This document shows, piece by piece, positions 53,870-62,025 of a DNA stretch of 64,000 bases. The notes beneath the pieces were generated by a model, which was given only the letters and a program-made list of their open reading frames with translations, made no database searches and was not told the origin of the DNA. A program made the translations under genes and the position numbers. The DNA lies in contig NZ_QKKX01000056.1 in NCBI RefSeq assembly GCF_003434305.1, positions 1 to 64,000 of the forward strand. Reading direction: 5' to 3'. The stretch comes from Micromonospora sp. MW-13. GTDB taxonomy: Bacteria; Actinomycetota; Actinomycetes; Mycobacteriales; Micromonosporaceae. The first letter of the stretch is position 1. Each line of letters opens with the position of its first letter.

Positions 53870-55257
53870 CGGTTGAGGCCGATAGTCGGCCCGGGATTTA
53901 TCGGGTCGTCGTCATCCGGAGGCAGGACCACCGGGGCCACGCCTTCTTTGGTCTCCCACGGATTGTCTGGATCCCAGGTGAGGGGTGCGCTGTCGGGAGC
54001 TATCCGTCGTCCGGGCCATCCCGGTACACCGCCAGTCAATCCAGGACTGCCGATTGCGCGAGCTCCGCCCGATATCCGCATGCCGTTTGTTTCTCCAAGT
54101 TGCCCTGCTCGAACGCCACCCGGACGGGAACCAGCCCCGCCGGTTGGTGCCGTTCCTGCAGCGCCGCCTCCGATAACACCTCCCACAGGATTGACCCGGC
54201 GAGGCGAAGTCGCGCCACCCGGCTGGCCCAATCCCATGGCTGGCGCGCCGCCGATCAAGCCGCCAGGAGGTAGGAACCTAGATGACGGCGAGACCCGCTG
54301 GGGGTGTTGCTCACCTCCGAACTTCGGCTGTGTAGCCGAAGATGGCATATCCGTAGGCTTGGCCGCGCTAGGGCTATTCGGTCCAGACATTGTTGGCAAG
54401 GTCGGCGGCGTTGTGACATTTGGAGGTGTCGCAGTGAGTCTCGATGGTGTGGTGGTGGGCGTGTCAGAGTTGTTGGGGGGATTTATTAGTCCGGCATTGG
54501 TTCCTCCGAGCACCGGCCCGGCGTTTGGTGCCTTCGGTGCTGGTATCGGTCGTGCTGTGGTCGAGGGCCGGCTTGCCGAGGAGGCTGATGGTGATGACGG
54601 CAAGGGAACAGGAATGATTGGTGGGATTGCTGGTGCCGTAGTTGAACCGCCATAGGTATCTGAGGTTCCAGGATCCCTAGGTGGCCGGACGGTTGGGGGT
54701 TGGCGGAGCATTACCTGGGCCTGTTGGAGTTCGCCGCTGAGGCCGTACATCAGGCTCCGGGCCTGGGCGTTGAGTCGCTCCAGGTCGGCGTCGGTCACCG
54801 GCTTGTCCGGTACCCGGCTGCCCATCGCCGCCTTCGGGTCCGCCAGCGTCGCCTCGTACGTCCGCTTCTGCTGGAGCTTGGTCACGTACTCGTCGTGGAG
54901 CGGCTTCAGCTCGACGCGGGCGCTGCTGATGGCGCGGGTGGCTGCGGCGAGGGCGTCGTAGTTCGCGGCGGCCGCGTCGTGGGTGCGTTGCACCTTCTTG
55001 ATGAGGTCGTCGAGTTCGCCCAGGTACGCCTGGGCGGCGGCGTTGGTCGCCGGTGGCCACGCCTCGGCCAGGCCGCGCCGGTACTCCTTCAGCCGCCCGA
55101 GGTGGGCCTGTGAGAGGTCGCAGACCTTGCGCCAGCCGGCGACCTGCTTCCAGTGCCCGGCCGTGTCGTGGTCCTGGATGCAGGCCCACATGCTGAGCAG
55201 GTCCATCAGCCGCCACTCGGTGAGGCCGGACGTCTGGCCGCTGCCCCGCTCGATCAC
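53866..55257 (-). CDS. Proline-rich protein of the type VII module
   Basis: A 463-residue protein. Residues about 1-190 are helical (LMDLLSMWACIQDHDTAGHW; ELDDLIKKVQRTHDAAAANYDALAAATRAISSARVEL), like the helical-bundle domains of PPE/WXG-type secreted proteins; residues 190-463 are Pro/Gly/Thr/Ser-rich with GGLIGGAP and GGVIGGGA motifs and an acidic end DDDDPINPGPTIGLNR. It is flanked by a YxxxD protein and a mycosin, so it may be a substrate of an ESX system. Both ends overlap neighbouring genes by four bases. The low-complexity part has lower GC. Confidence 0.8.
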   Translation of the reverse strand: MIERGSGQTSGLTEWRLMDLLSMWACIQDHDTAGHWKQVAGWRKVCDLSQAHLGRLKEYRRGLAEAWPPATNAAAQAYLGELDDLIKKVQRTHDAAAANYDALAAATRAISSARVELKPLHDEYVTKLQQKRTYEATLADPKAAMGSRVPDKPVTDADLERLNAQARSLMYGLSGELQQAQVMLRQPPTVRPPRDPGTSDTYGGSTTAPAIPPIIPVPLPSSPSASSASRPSTTARPIPAPKAPNAGPVLGGTNAGLINPPNNSDTPTTTPSRLTATPPNVTTPPTLPTMSGPNSPSAAKPTDMPSSATQPKFGGEQHPQRVSPSSRFLPPGGLIGGAPAMGLGQPGGATSPRRVNPVGGVIGGGAAGTAPTGGAGSRPGGVRAGQLGETNGMRISGGARAIGSPGLTGGVPGWPGRRIAPDSAPLTWDPDNPWETKEGVAPVVLPPDDDDPINPGPTIGLNR

Positions 55258-55715
55258 GGCTGCACCACCCGCCCCGGCACGTTGTCCGGGCTGGTCGGGT
55301 CGGGCAGGGTCGGCGTGGGTCGGGCCGCCGCCGCGGTGCCGGGGTCGGCGAGGGCGCGTTCCACGTCGGAGACGCGGGCGGCGGAGAAGGCATCGGAGTC
55401 GGCGTACTTCGTGGCGATCCTGCCGGCCGCGGCGGCCAGGCGGCCGGTGGCACCGCCGACGGACCAGACCATCGTGGCCGTTGCCTGCTGGGTCTCGTTG
55501 TGGGCCTGGAGGAACTGCACCAGTTCCACGAAGGCGTCGGCGGGGTTGGGGATCTTCGCCTTCATGTCGTCCGCGATGTACGACAGGTGCGGCGCATAGT
55601 TCCGCTCCACCTCGGCCTGGAGGCTGTCGGCGAAGTCGCGCAGCTGGCGAATGTCGGCCTCGATGCCTCCGTAGTCGCTCATCCAGGGCGCTGGGCGGTC
55701 CTCCGCGGGGGTCAT
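55254..55715 (-). CDS. Small helical protein with YxxxD type VII signal
   Basis: A 153-residue helical protein without signal peptide: GIEADIRQLRDFADSLQAEVERNYAPHL, then a second helical stretch ending RIATKYADSDAF, where YADSD fits the YxxxD/E secretion motif of ESX substrates, followed by a Pro-rich tail. It resembles WXG100-superfamily partners though no WxG is seen. First gene of the three-gene module, with AGGGAGG before the ATG and a four-base overlap with the next gene. It and the proline-rich protein may be co-secreted partners. Confidence 0.78.
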   Translation of the reverse strand: MTPAEDRPAPWMSDYGGIEADIRQLRDFADSLQAEVERNYAPHLSYIADDMKAKIPNPADAFVELVQFLQAHNETQQATATMVWSVGGATGRLAAAAGRIATKYADSDAFSAARVSDVERALADPGTAAAARPTPTLPDPTSPDNVPGRVVQP

Positions 55716-55802
55716 CGACCCTCCCTACCTGTTACGACACCGTTCCTCTGAGTGAGGTTAACCGGTGTCGGCGACGTCCGGCAGCCCCGTACGCGCCTCG
55801 CC

Positions 55803-56015
55803 TCAGCGGGGCAGGCCGGCGGCGCGCCAGGCGCCGGGGCCGGCGGCGGGTGTCACGCCGGCCGGCCGGCCGCTGCGGGCCCAGGCCGAAGCGGCGACCG
55901 GTGCGGCGGCGGCGACGGGGCGGGTCCGGGCGACGATCGCGCCGACCAGGGCGGCCAGTTCCTCGGCGGTCGGCGCGCCCCGGGTCACCCGCAACAGCGG
56001 CTCGTCGGCAGACAT
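55803..56015 (-). CDS. accE: Acyl-CoA carboxylase epsilon subunit
   Basis: A 70-residue protein with the AccE pattern: PLLRVTRGAPTAEELAALV at the N-terminus and a C-terminal GPGAWRAAGLPR. The epsilon subunit stabilises and stimulates actinobacterial acyl-CoA carboxylase complexes. The ATG lies six bases after TACGCT (minus strand; 56022-56027), so it is transcribed alone and leaderless here, 6 kb from the beta-subunit gene with which it is usually adjacent. Confidence 0.92.
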   Translation of the reverse strand: MSADEPLLRVTRGAPTAEELAALVGAIVARTRPVAAAAPVAASAWARSGRPAGVTPAAGPGAWRAAGLPR

Positions 56016-56107
56016 GGAGTCAGCGTACGCGTCGCGAACTTGACCTTCGCCGCATAGTGGCGTGCCGGCGGTGTACGGCGGGCCGCCGCCGGGTACCGTC
56101 TCCCCCG

Positions 56108-58225
56108 ATGTCGAACCCGCTTCCCCAACTCGTCGCCGATCGGTACCGGCTCATCTCGCCGCTCGGCCAGGGCGGCATGGGTCGGGTGTGGAAGGCGCGC
56201 GACGAGGTGCTGCACCGGGACGTGGCGATCAAGGAACTGGTGCCGCCGCCCAGCCTCACCCCGGACGAGCGCCGCGAGATGCGGGAACGCTCGCTGCGGG
56301 AGGCCCGCGCGATCGCGCGGCTCAACCACGTCAACGTGGTCCGCATCTTCGACGTGCTGCGTACCGACGGCGATCCGTGGATCGTCATGGAGTACGTCCC
56401 GTCGAAGTCCCTTCAGGACATTCTGGCCGAGGACGGGCCGGTGTCGTTGGCCAAGGCGATCGATGTCGGCCTCGGTGTGCTCGGCGCGCTGAACGCGGCG
56501 CACAAGGCCGGCGTCATGCACCGCGACGTCAAGCCGGGCAACGTGCTGATCGGCGACGACGGCCGGGTGGTGCTCACCGATTTCGGGCTGGCCACCATCC
56601 CTGGCGATCCGAACGTGACGCGGACCGGCATGGTGCTCGGCTCCCCGGCGTACATCGCCCCTGAGCGGGCGAGGGACGGCACCGCCGGGCCGGAGGCCGA
56701 CCTGTGGTCGCTGGGCGCGACGCTCTACGCGGCGGTCGAGGGCAAGTCGCCATACGCCCGGCCGTCGGCGATAGGGACCCTGGCCGCGCTCGCCACGGAG
56801 CCGATGCCGCCGCCGAAGAACGCCGGCCCGCTCAAGGCGGTGCTGACCGGCCTGCTGCGCAAGGACCCCGCCGAGCGGATCGACGCGGCGGCGGCGGAGC
56901 GGCTGCTGCGCCGTGCCGCCGGCCGCCGGGCGAAGGGCATCTCGCTGCTCGACGGCGTACGCCGGCCGGGGCCGAACGGCCCGCGCGAGCCGCGCCGGAC
57001 CGTGGTGCCGGCCCCGCGCCCGGCCGAGCAGGGCACGGAGCGGACGGTCACCCCGCCCGCGCCGCGTACCCCAGGGCTCGCCGCTGCCGCGGCGGCCGGT
57101 TCGGTGGCGGCCGGCGCGAGCGGCGGCGACGCGACCGCGAAGGTCCCCGCCGGCGGGGACGCCGATCCGACCGCGAGGGTCGACCGGACGGAGCGGTCCA
57201 CCGACGCGGATCCGACCGCGAGGGTCACCGAACCGGGTCCGGTCGTCGACCAGCCGGCGACGGCTGTCGGCGAGGGAGGGGCGACCGCTGATCCGACGGC
57301 GAAGATCGCCGACGCGGCGGGGACGGCCGCCGACCCGACGGCCGCGCTGTCCGAGCCGACCGCGAAGCTGGCCGGGCCGGAGACCGCGTGGGGCGGTGGC
57401 GCCCCGCGCGGTGCCGTCGACGACACGCGCGTCGAGCCGGCTGCCGACGCACCGGTCTCGCCGCCCAGGCCGCCCCGTGAGCGGGCCACGTCGGTGCTGT
57501 CGGCCCCGGTGAGCCCTCCGCCGGTCTCGTCGGGCCGGGCCGCCGTCGTCGCGGGCGCCAAGCCCGGTCACCACCGGCGCAGCCTGCTGATCGGCGCGTT
57601 GGTCGCGGTGCTGCTGCTCGGGCTGCTGGTGGTGGTCCCGTTGCTCGGCAACGACGATGACCCGGAGAAGGGTGGCGGCCCGCAGGCCGGTGCCACGAGC
57701 GCCGCCCCGTCGGCGCCGGTGACCTCGGCGCCCGCGCCGTCGCCGACGAGCGCCGCCCCGAGCCCGACGCCGAGCCCGACCGGGCTGGTGCTGCCCGACG
57801 GTTGGACCCTGCACAAGGACCCGACCGGCTTCAGCATGCCGCTGCCGAAGGGCTGGCGGCGCAGCTCGGGCAGCACCTGGGTGCAGTTCCGGGAGCCGAA
57901 CGGGGTCCGCGAGGTGACCATCGACCGGACCGACACGCCCAAGCGCGACGCCGCCGCGGCGTGGCGGGCCATGGGCGACCGGAACGTCAACAACTACAAG
58001 AACCTGGGCATCCGCACCGTCCCGGGCTTCTGGAAGACCTGCGCGGACTGGGAGTGGCTGGAGACCCGGGACAACACCCGGATCCACGTGCGGAATCGGG
58101 GGTTCGTGACGGCCAAGGACCGGGGGTACGCCATCCGCTGGGAGGTCGCCGCCTCCGAGTGGGCGGCCAACCTCGACGAGTTCGAGCTGATCGCGAAGAA
58201 CTTCAAGCCCGACCGGGCGGACTGA
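56108..58225 (+). CDS. PknB-like membrane serine/threonine kinase, second paralogue
   Basis: A 705-residue kinase with catalytic domain about 10-270 (LGQGGMG, VAIKEL, HRDVKPGN, TDFGLAT, APERA), a linker with repeated [DE]xTA[KR][VIL] units (57130-57371), one membrane helix near residues 493-515, a Pro/Ser/Thr-rich stalk and an extracellular domain beginning FSMPLPKGWRRSSGSTWVQF. The outer domain matches that of the kinase at 23093 (PKGW.R...WV.F..P). The ATG at 56108 is 8 bases after TACCGT (56094-56099). Likely an envelope sensor kinase; its location next to the type VII module may be relevant. Confidence 0.93.
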   Translation: MSNPLPQLVADRYRLISPLGQGGMGRVWKARDEVLHRDVAIKELVPPPSLTPDERREMRERSLREARAIARLNHVNVVRIFDVLRTDGDPWIVMEYVPSKSLQDILAEDGPVSLAKAIDVGLGVLGALNAAHKAGVMHRDVKPGNVLIGDDGRVVLTDFGLATIPGDPNVTRTGMVLGSPAYIAPERARDGTAGPEADLWSLGATLYAAVEGKSPYARPSAIGTLAALATEPMPPPKNAGPLKAVLTGLLRKDPAERIDAAAAERLLRRAAGRRAKGISLLDGVRRPGPNGPREPRRTVVPAPRPAEQGTERTVTPPAPRTPGLAAAAAAGSVAAGASGGDATAKVPAGGDADPTARVDRTERSTDADPTARVTEPGPVVDQPATAVGEGGATADPTAKIADAAGTAADPTAALSEPTAKLAGPETAWGGGAPRGAVDDTRVEPAADAPVSPPRPPRERATSVLSAPVSPPPVSSGRAAVVAGAKPGHHRRSLLIGALVAVLLLGLLVVVPLLGNDDDPEKGGGPQAGATSAAPSAPVTSAPAPSPTSAAPSPTPSPTGLVLPDGWTLHKDPTGFSMPLPKGWRRSSGSTWVQFREPNGVREVTIDRTDTPKRDAAAAWRAMGDRNVNNYKNLGIRTVPGFWKTCADWEWLETRDNTRIHVRNRGFVTAKDRGYAIRWEVAASEWAANLDEFELIAKNFKPDRAD

Positions 58226-58275
58226 CCTGGGCCGCCCGGTGGGAATGCCGACCGGTGCGATGTCGATTCGCATGA

Positions 58276-58318
58276 CCTTCCGTCGTACGGGGTACATGAC
58301 CTCCACGACGGAAGGAGG
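58276..58318 (+). promoter_or_regulatory. Hairpins that can sequester the ribosome binding site
   Basis: CCTTCCGTCGT (58276-58286) is fully complementary to ACGACGGAAGG (58305-58315), which overlaps the ribosome binding site AAGGAGG (58312-58318). An alternative hairpin pairs ACCTCC (58299-58304) with GGAGGT (58314-58319). Both hide the site and they are mutually exclusive, suggesting translational control of the 58325 gene. Confidence 0.5.
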
Positions 58319-58324
58319 TACGAC

Positions 58325-58555
58325 ATGGGACACCGAATCAGGGACGCCCGGCCCCGGCTGGCACTGTGGATGCTCGTCGCCCTCGGCGACGTGGTGCTGC
58401 TGCTGGTGAGTGCAGGTCTTCCGGTGCTGTTCGCGATGCTCAGCGTCGTGACCGTAACCGTCGCCGTGGTGGCCGCCTGGCGGATGACCCGGCGGGGTGC
58501 GCTGGCCCGGGAGGACGGGATCCCCGCGCCGGTCGGGTCGCGGCGGAGGATCTGA
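58325..58555 (+). CDS. Small membrane protein of unknown function
   Basis: A 76-residue protein with two hydrophobic segments (LALWMLVALGDVVLLLVSAG and LFAMLSVVTVTVAVVAAW) flanked by basic residues, so probably a small integral membrane protein. The strong AAGGAGG site six bases upstream of the ATG supports expression, although the site can be hidden in hairpins. Separate from the kinase by 100 bases. No family recognised. Confidence 0.7.
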   Translation: MGHRIRDARPRLALWMLVALGDVVLLLVSAGLPVLFAMLSVVTVTVAVVAAWRMTRRGALAREDGIPAPVGSRRRI

Positions 58556-58575
58556 CCCCGGTCACCCGGGCGACG

Positions 58576-58638
58576 AGTTGGCGGCAGCCGGACCGGATGT
58601 CGACCCTATGGTCACAGCCGATCCCGCTGCCGCCAACT
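58576..58638. terminator. Long stem-loop between converging genes
   Basis: AGTTGGCGGCAGC (58576-58588) and GCTGCCGCCAACT (58626-58638) are perfect 13-bp complements around a 37-base loop, between the stops at 58555 and 58658. Confidence 0.6.
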
Positions 58639-58657
58639 GCCTCCCCAGGCGTCAGGA

Positions 58658-59410
58658 TCAGGTGTTGTTCGCCAGCGCGATCAGCCGGGCGCGGTCGCCG
58701 TTCCAGTAGTTGCGGTCGACGTTGCCGCTGATCCCGGAGACGGCCCCGGTGCTGGTGTACTGCCAGAAGCTGTAGAACGGCGCGCCGGCGGGCAGGGTGC
58801 CCGGCGTGCTCGCCCAGCGGGCGAGCCACAGCGGGTGGTTGGCCCACGGCCCGGTCCAGCTACCGGTGCACTGGTTCCACCAGCTCGTGGTGGTGTAGAT
58901 GACGGCGTACCGGCCGGTGCGGGACCGGTAGGTGTTCAGGAAGTCCTGGACCCAGCTGCGCATCCCGGACGTGCTGAGGCCGTAGCAGTAGCCACCGGCG
59001 TACGGGTTCCCCTCGATGTCCAGCGCTGCCGGCAGGGTGCGGCTGTCCGCGGACCAGGCGCCGCCGTTGCTGGCCAGGTAGTTGGCCTGGGTGGCGCCGG
59101 AGGAGATGTTCGGCCGGGCGAAGTGGTACGCCCCGCGGATCACCCCGGCGTTGTAGGCGTTCACGTAGTTGGTGTTGAAGCGGGGGTCCTTGTAGCTCGT
59201 ACCCTCGGTGGCCTTGATGAAGGCGAACTGGACGCCGGAGTTGCGTACGCTGGTCCAGTTGATCGCCCCCTGGTAGTTGGAGACGTCGATGCCGGGGGTG
59301 GTGGCTGCCGCCGCCGGGCCGGCCGTGGCGACGAGGGCGGTGGCCGCTGCCGCCACGGCGGTGATCCCCGCCGCGATCAGTCGGCGCAGGGTGAGTCCGG
59401 TACGGATCAT
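58658..59410 (-). CDS. Secreted GH25 muramidase
   Basis: A 250-residue N-acetylmuramidase of glycoside hydrolase family 25. A typical signal peptide (LRRLIAAGITAVAAAATALVATAGPAAAA) leads into GIDVSNYQGAINW; catalytic acids lie in GIDVSNYQG and ALDIEGNPY. It lacks a cell-wall binding domain. The ATG at 59410 has GGAGGAAC upstream. It would act on peptidoglycan outside the cell, in growth, lysis or competition. Confidence 0.95.
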   Translation of the reverse strand: MIRTGLTLRRLIAAGITAVAAAATALVATAGPAAAATTPGIDVSNYQGAINWTSVRNSGVQFAFIKATEGTSYKDPRFNTNYVNAYNAGVIRGAYHFARPNISSGATQANYLASNGGAWSADSRTLPAALDIEGNPYAGGYCYGLSTSGMRSWVQDFLNTYRSRTGRYAVIYTTTSWWNQCTGSWTGPWANHPLWLARWASTPGTLPAGAPFYSFWQYTSTGAVSGISGNVDRNYWNGDRARLIALANNT

Positions 59411-59585
59411 GGGTTCCTCCACGGGGACGCCAATCAATTGACGTACATCTTTGGAGATAGTTGCCCCGGATTGCAAGGGACCCTAAAGAAATTTTCACCC
59501 AGGGCAGGGGGTGACGGTAGGGGGCGCCGCGACCGGGTCGGCGCAGCGTAGCCGGGTCGGTTCGGGGCCGGTAGGCTCGCGCCCC
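59411..59585. promoter_or_regulatory. Divergent promoter region of muramidase and M50 gene
   Basis: 175 bases. An AT-rich block CCCTAAAGAAATTTTCACCC (59481-59500) stands out in the GC-rich surroundings and lies upstream of the muramidase. TAGGCT (59572-59577), 8 bases before the ATG at 59586, is the probable -10 box of the M50 gene. TTGACGTACATCTTTGG near 59429-59445 lies in the muramidase leader. Confidence 0.45.
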
Positions 59586-60329
59586 ATGGTGTCGATCGAC
59601 GGACTGGGCACGCTCTGGGACCGGCTGTTCTCCGCACAGCCCGACCCGCCACCGCTGCTCGTCCTCGTCACCGCCGCGGTGGCGCTGGTGGTGGTGTCCA
59701 CCCGGCTGCCCTGGCGGATCGCCCGTAACGCCGTCACCATCGCCCACGAGGGCGGGCACGCCCTCGCGGCCCTGCTCACCGGCCGCCGGCTGCACGGCAT
59801 CCGGCTGCACTCGGACACCTCCGGCCTGACCCTCTCCGCCGGCCGGCCGACCGGGCCCGGCATGATCCTCACCCTGCTCGCCGGGTACGTCGCACCGTCG
59901 CTGGTCGGCCTCGCCGGCGCCTGGCTGCTGGGCGGCAACCGGATCACCCTGCTGCTCTGGGTGGCCGTGGCGCTGCTGCTGGCCATGCTGGTCATGGTCC
60001 GCAACGTGTTCGGGGCGCTGTCGCTGCTGGCCACCGGCGGGGTGGTGCTCGCCGTGTCCTGGTACGCCTCCCCCCAGGTCCAGGCCGCCTTCGCCTGGAC
60101 CGGCGTCTGGTTCCTGCTCCTCGGCGGCGTACGGCCGGTGGTCGAACTCCAGCGGCTGCGCTCCCGGGGCCGGCTGCCGGAGTCCGACGCCGACCAACTC
60201 GCCCGGCTCACCCCGTTCCCGCCGCTGTTCTGGGTGGCGCTGTTCGCCTTGGCCAACCTGCTGACCCTGGTGGTCGGCGCGGCGCTGCTGGCCGGCCCGA
60301 TCCTCACCGACTCGGGCCTGAACCTCTGA
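59586..60329 (+). CDS. M50-like membrane metalloprotease
   Basis: A 247-residue membrane protein with the zinc motif HEGGH in NAVTIAHEGGHALAALLTG and about six hydrophobic segments. The family (M50B-like in actinobacteria) is uncharacterised; the second metal-binding motif of site-2 proteases is not obvious. Leaderless start inferred from TAGGCT eight bases upstream. Tandem to the downstream sigma factor gene by 106 bases, raising the possibility of a role in regulated proteolysis of the sigma partner; this is speculative. Confidence 0.85.
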   Translation: MVSIDGLGTLWDRLFSAQPDPPPLLVLVTAAVALVVVSTRLPWRIARNAVTIAHEGGHALAALLTGRRLHGIRLHSDTSGLTLSAGRPTGPGMILTLLAGYVAPSLVGLAGAWLLGGNRITLLLWVAVALLLAMLVMVRNVFGALSLLATGGVVLAVSWYASPQVQAAFAWTGVWFLLLGGVRPVVELQRLRSRGRLPESDADQLARLTPFPPLFWVALFALANLLTLVVGAALLAGPILTDSGLNL

Positions 60330-60435
60330 GCGCCCGGCCGGCCGCCGAGACGGCCGAAAACCCGGTTGGCTGATCCGGCAACCGCGCCCCCCGGCCCGCG
60401 CGTGTCCCCTGCGACCGACACGGGGGAGGTGGCAG

Positions 60436-60936
60436 GTGCCGGACGTCGACGGGTTCGACGAGTTCTACCGAGGTAGCCGGCAACGGCTGCTCGGCTTCGT
60501 CTTCGCGCTCACGGGCGACCTCGCCGAGGCGCAGGACGCGGTGCAGGAGGCGTACATCCGGGCGTGGCAGCGTTGGTCCACGGTGCGCGGCTACGACGAC
60601 CCGGAGGCGTGGGTCCGGGTCGTCGCCTCCCGGATCGCGGTCAGCCGCTGGCGCAGCCTGCGCAACCGGGCTCGGGCGTACCTGCGGCACGGCGCCGCCG
60701 ACACCACGCCCGGGCCGAGCGCCGACACCGTCGCGGTGGTGGCCGCGCTGCGCCGGCTTCCCGAGGAGCAGCGCATCGCCATCGCCCTGTACTACCTGCT
60801 CGGCATGCCGGTCGCCGAGGTCGCGCGGGAGACCGCCGCCCCGGTGGGCACGGTGAAGGCCCGACTCTCCCGGGGGCGTGCCGCGCTCGCCGGACTGCTT
60901 GCCGTCTCTGACCTGGAGGAGGCCGCCGATGCGTGA
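60436..60936 (+). CDS. SigE-family ECF sigma factor
   Basis: A 166-residue sigma factor with region 2 (FDEFYRGSRQRLLGFVFALTGD, AQDAVQEAYIRAWQRW) and region 4 (LRRLPEEQRIAIALYYLLGMPVAEVARET and GTVKARLSRGRAAL). The SigE-like subfamily is abundant in Micromonosporaceae. GTG start with GGGGGAGG upstream. The stop overlaps the following membrane-protein gene by 8 bases, which suggests a cognate anti-sigma factor. Confidence 0.95.
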   Translation: MPDVDGFDEFYRGSRQRLLGFVFALTGDLAEAQDAVQEAYIRAWQRWSTVRGYDDPEAWVRVVASRIAVSRWRSLRNRARAYLRHGAADTTPGPSADTVAVVAALRRLPEEQRIAIALYYLLGMPVAEVARETAAPVGTVKARLSRGRAALAGLLAVSDLEEAADA

Positions 60937-61852
60937 CGACCCGACGTTCGTCGACCGGTTCCACCGGGACCTGCGGGACGTCCACTGGCTCGCACCTGCG
61001 GAGATCCGGGCCCAGGCCCGGCGCCGCACCCGGTGTACGGCGGTGGCGGCGGCGGTCGCCGTGCTCGCCGTCGCCTCGCTCTCCGCCGTGGCGGTCGGCG
61101 GCCGGGCCGACGGTCCCGACGCGCCGCCGGTGTCGTCCTGGCCCGACCGGTGGCTGTTCCCGGCCGAACCCGAGCCGACCGGGCGGGCCGAGATCCCGGC
61201 GGAGGCCCTGCTGGCGCCGTTCGACCTGAGTGTCCGGGGCAACGTCCGCCTGGGAGAGTCGGGGCTCCATGAGCCGGTCCGGGTGGACGCGTTGCTGGAG
61301 GTCTGCGCAGCGGACAAGGGGGTGCCGGCGGCACAGCCGGTGTCCCGCTACTCCCGCTCGCAGACCCTGCTACAGAAGGACGTTCCCGGTCAGGCCGCCT
61401 CGCCGGGCGTCCCGCTCCTGGCCCAAGACGTCTACCGCCTCGCCCCCGGCGCGACCGCCCGGGTGTTCACCGAGTTGGACGTGGCGCTGGCCGCCTGCTC
61501 CGACTGGCGCGAGGTGGCACCGGTCCAGTGGGCCGGAAAGCCCGTCACGGTCTCGTTGACGCACACCTGGCAGGCGGTCGCCCGTGACTTCGCCGGCGAC
61601 GAGTCCGTCCTGCTGCGGCACGTCCCGTCGCAGCCGGTGGACGTGACGACGAAGCGGGCCGTCGGCCTGCGGTTGTCCACGGAGACCCGGATGGTCGTCC
61701 GGGTCGGCGACCTGGTCACGGTGATCGTGCCGGTCGGCGGGCCGGGCGCCGACCGGCTGAGCGGCTCCCGCTGGACGAGCGACGCGGAGCTGTGCGCACT
61801 GGGTCGCAGCGCGGCCCGGCGGATGTGCGTCGCCGCCAACCCGTCCTGCTGA
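60929..61852 (+). CDS. Membrane partner of the sigma factor (putative anti-sigma)
   Basis: A 307-residue protein with a short cytoplasmic N-terminus (MRDDPTFVDRFHRDLRDVHW), one membrane helix near residues 36-57 (CTAVAAAVAVLAVASLSAVAVGG) and a large extracellular region with Cys residues (EVCAADKG; LAACSDW; ELCALG; MCVAANPSC). The zinc-binding HxxxCxxC anti-sigma motif is not visible, so the anti-sigma role is inferred from overlap with the sigma gene. Function otherwise unknown. Confidence 0.82.
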   Translation: MRDDPTFVDRFHRDLRDVHWLAPAEIRAQARRRTRCTAVAAAVAVLAVASLSAVAVGGRADGPDAPPVSSWPDRWLFPAEPEPTGRAEIPAEALLAPFDLSVRGNVRLGESGLHEPVRVDALLEVCAADKGVPAAQPVSRYSRSQTLLQKDVPGQAASPGVPLLAQDVYRLAPGATARVFTELDVALAACSDWREVAPVQWAGKPVTVSLTHTWQAVARDFAGDESVLLRHVPSQPVDVTTKRAVGLRLSTETRMVVRVGDLVTVIVPVGGPGADRLSGSRWTSDAELCALGRSAARRMCVAANPSC

Positions 61853-61854
61853 CC

Positions 61855-61884
61855 GCTGCCGCTGCCGCTGCCGCTGCCGCTGCG
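61855..61884 (+). repeat. Hexanucleotide tandem repeat
   Basis: Four exact GCTGCC units (61855-61878) and a fifth GCTGCG follow the stop codon at 61852. Likely a slippage-prone intergenic microsatellite. Confidence 0.8.
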
Positions 61885-62025
61885 GGTGCCGGGCCGGGCC
61901 GGCAGCATGTCGCGGGCAGGCATCATGTCCCGGTCGGCGGCACGTCCCGGGCCGGTTTGCGTTTCGCACGTGGTGTGACCGGACACCCCTGCCGGCGACG
62001 GCCGCCACCAGGGGCCTCCTGTCGC

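Noticed and set aside
54983..56107. Long N-terminal extension of the second kinase
   Set aside because: It is an antisense reading of the type VII genes and accE; the true start at 56108 follows a -10 box and matches the family.
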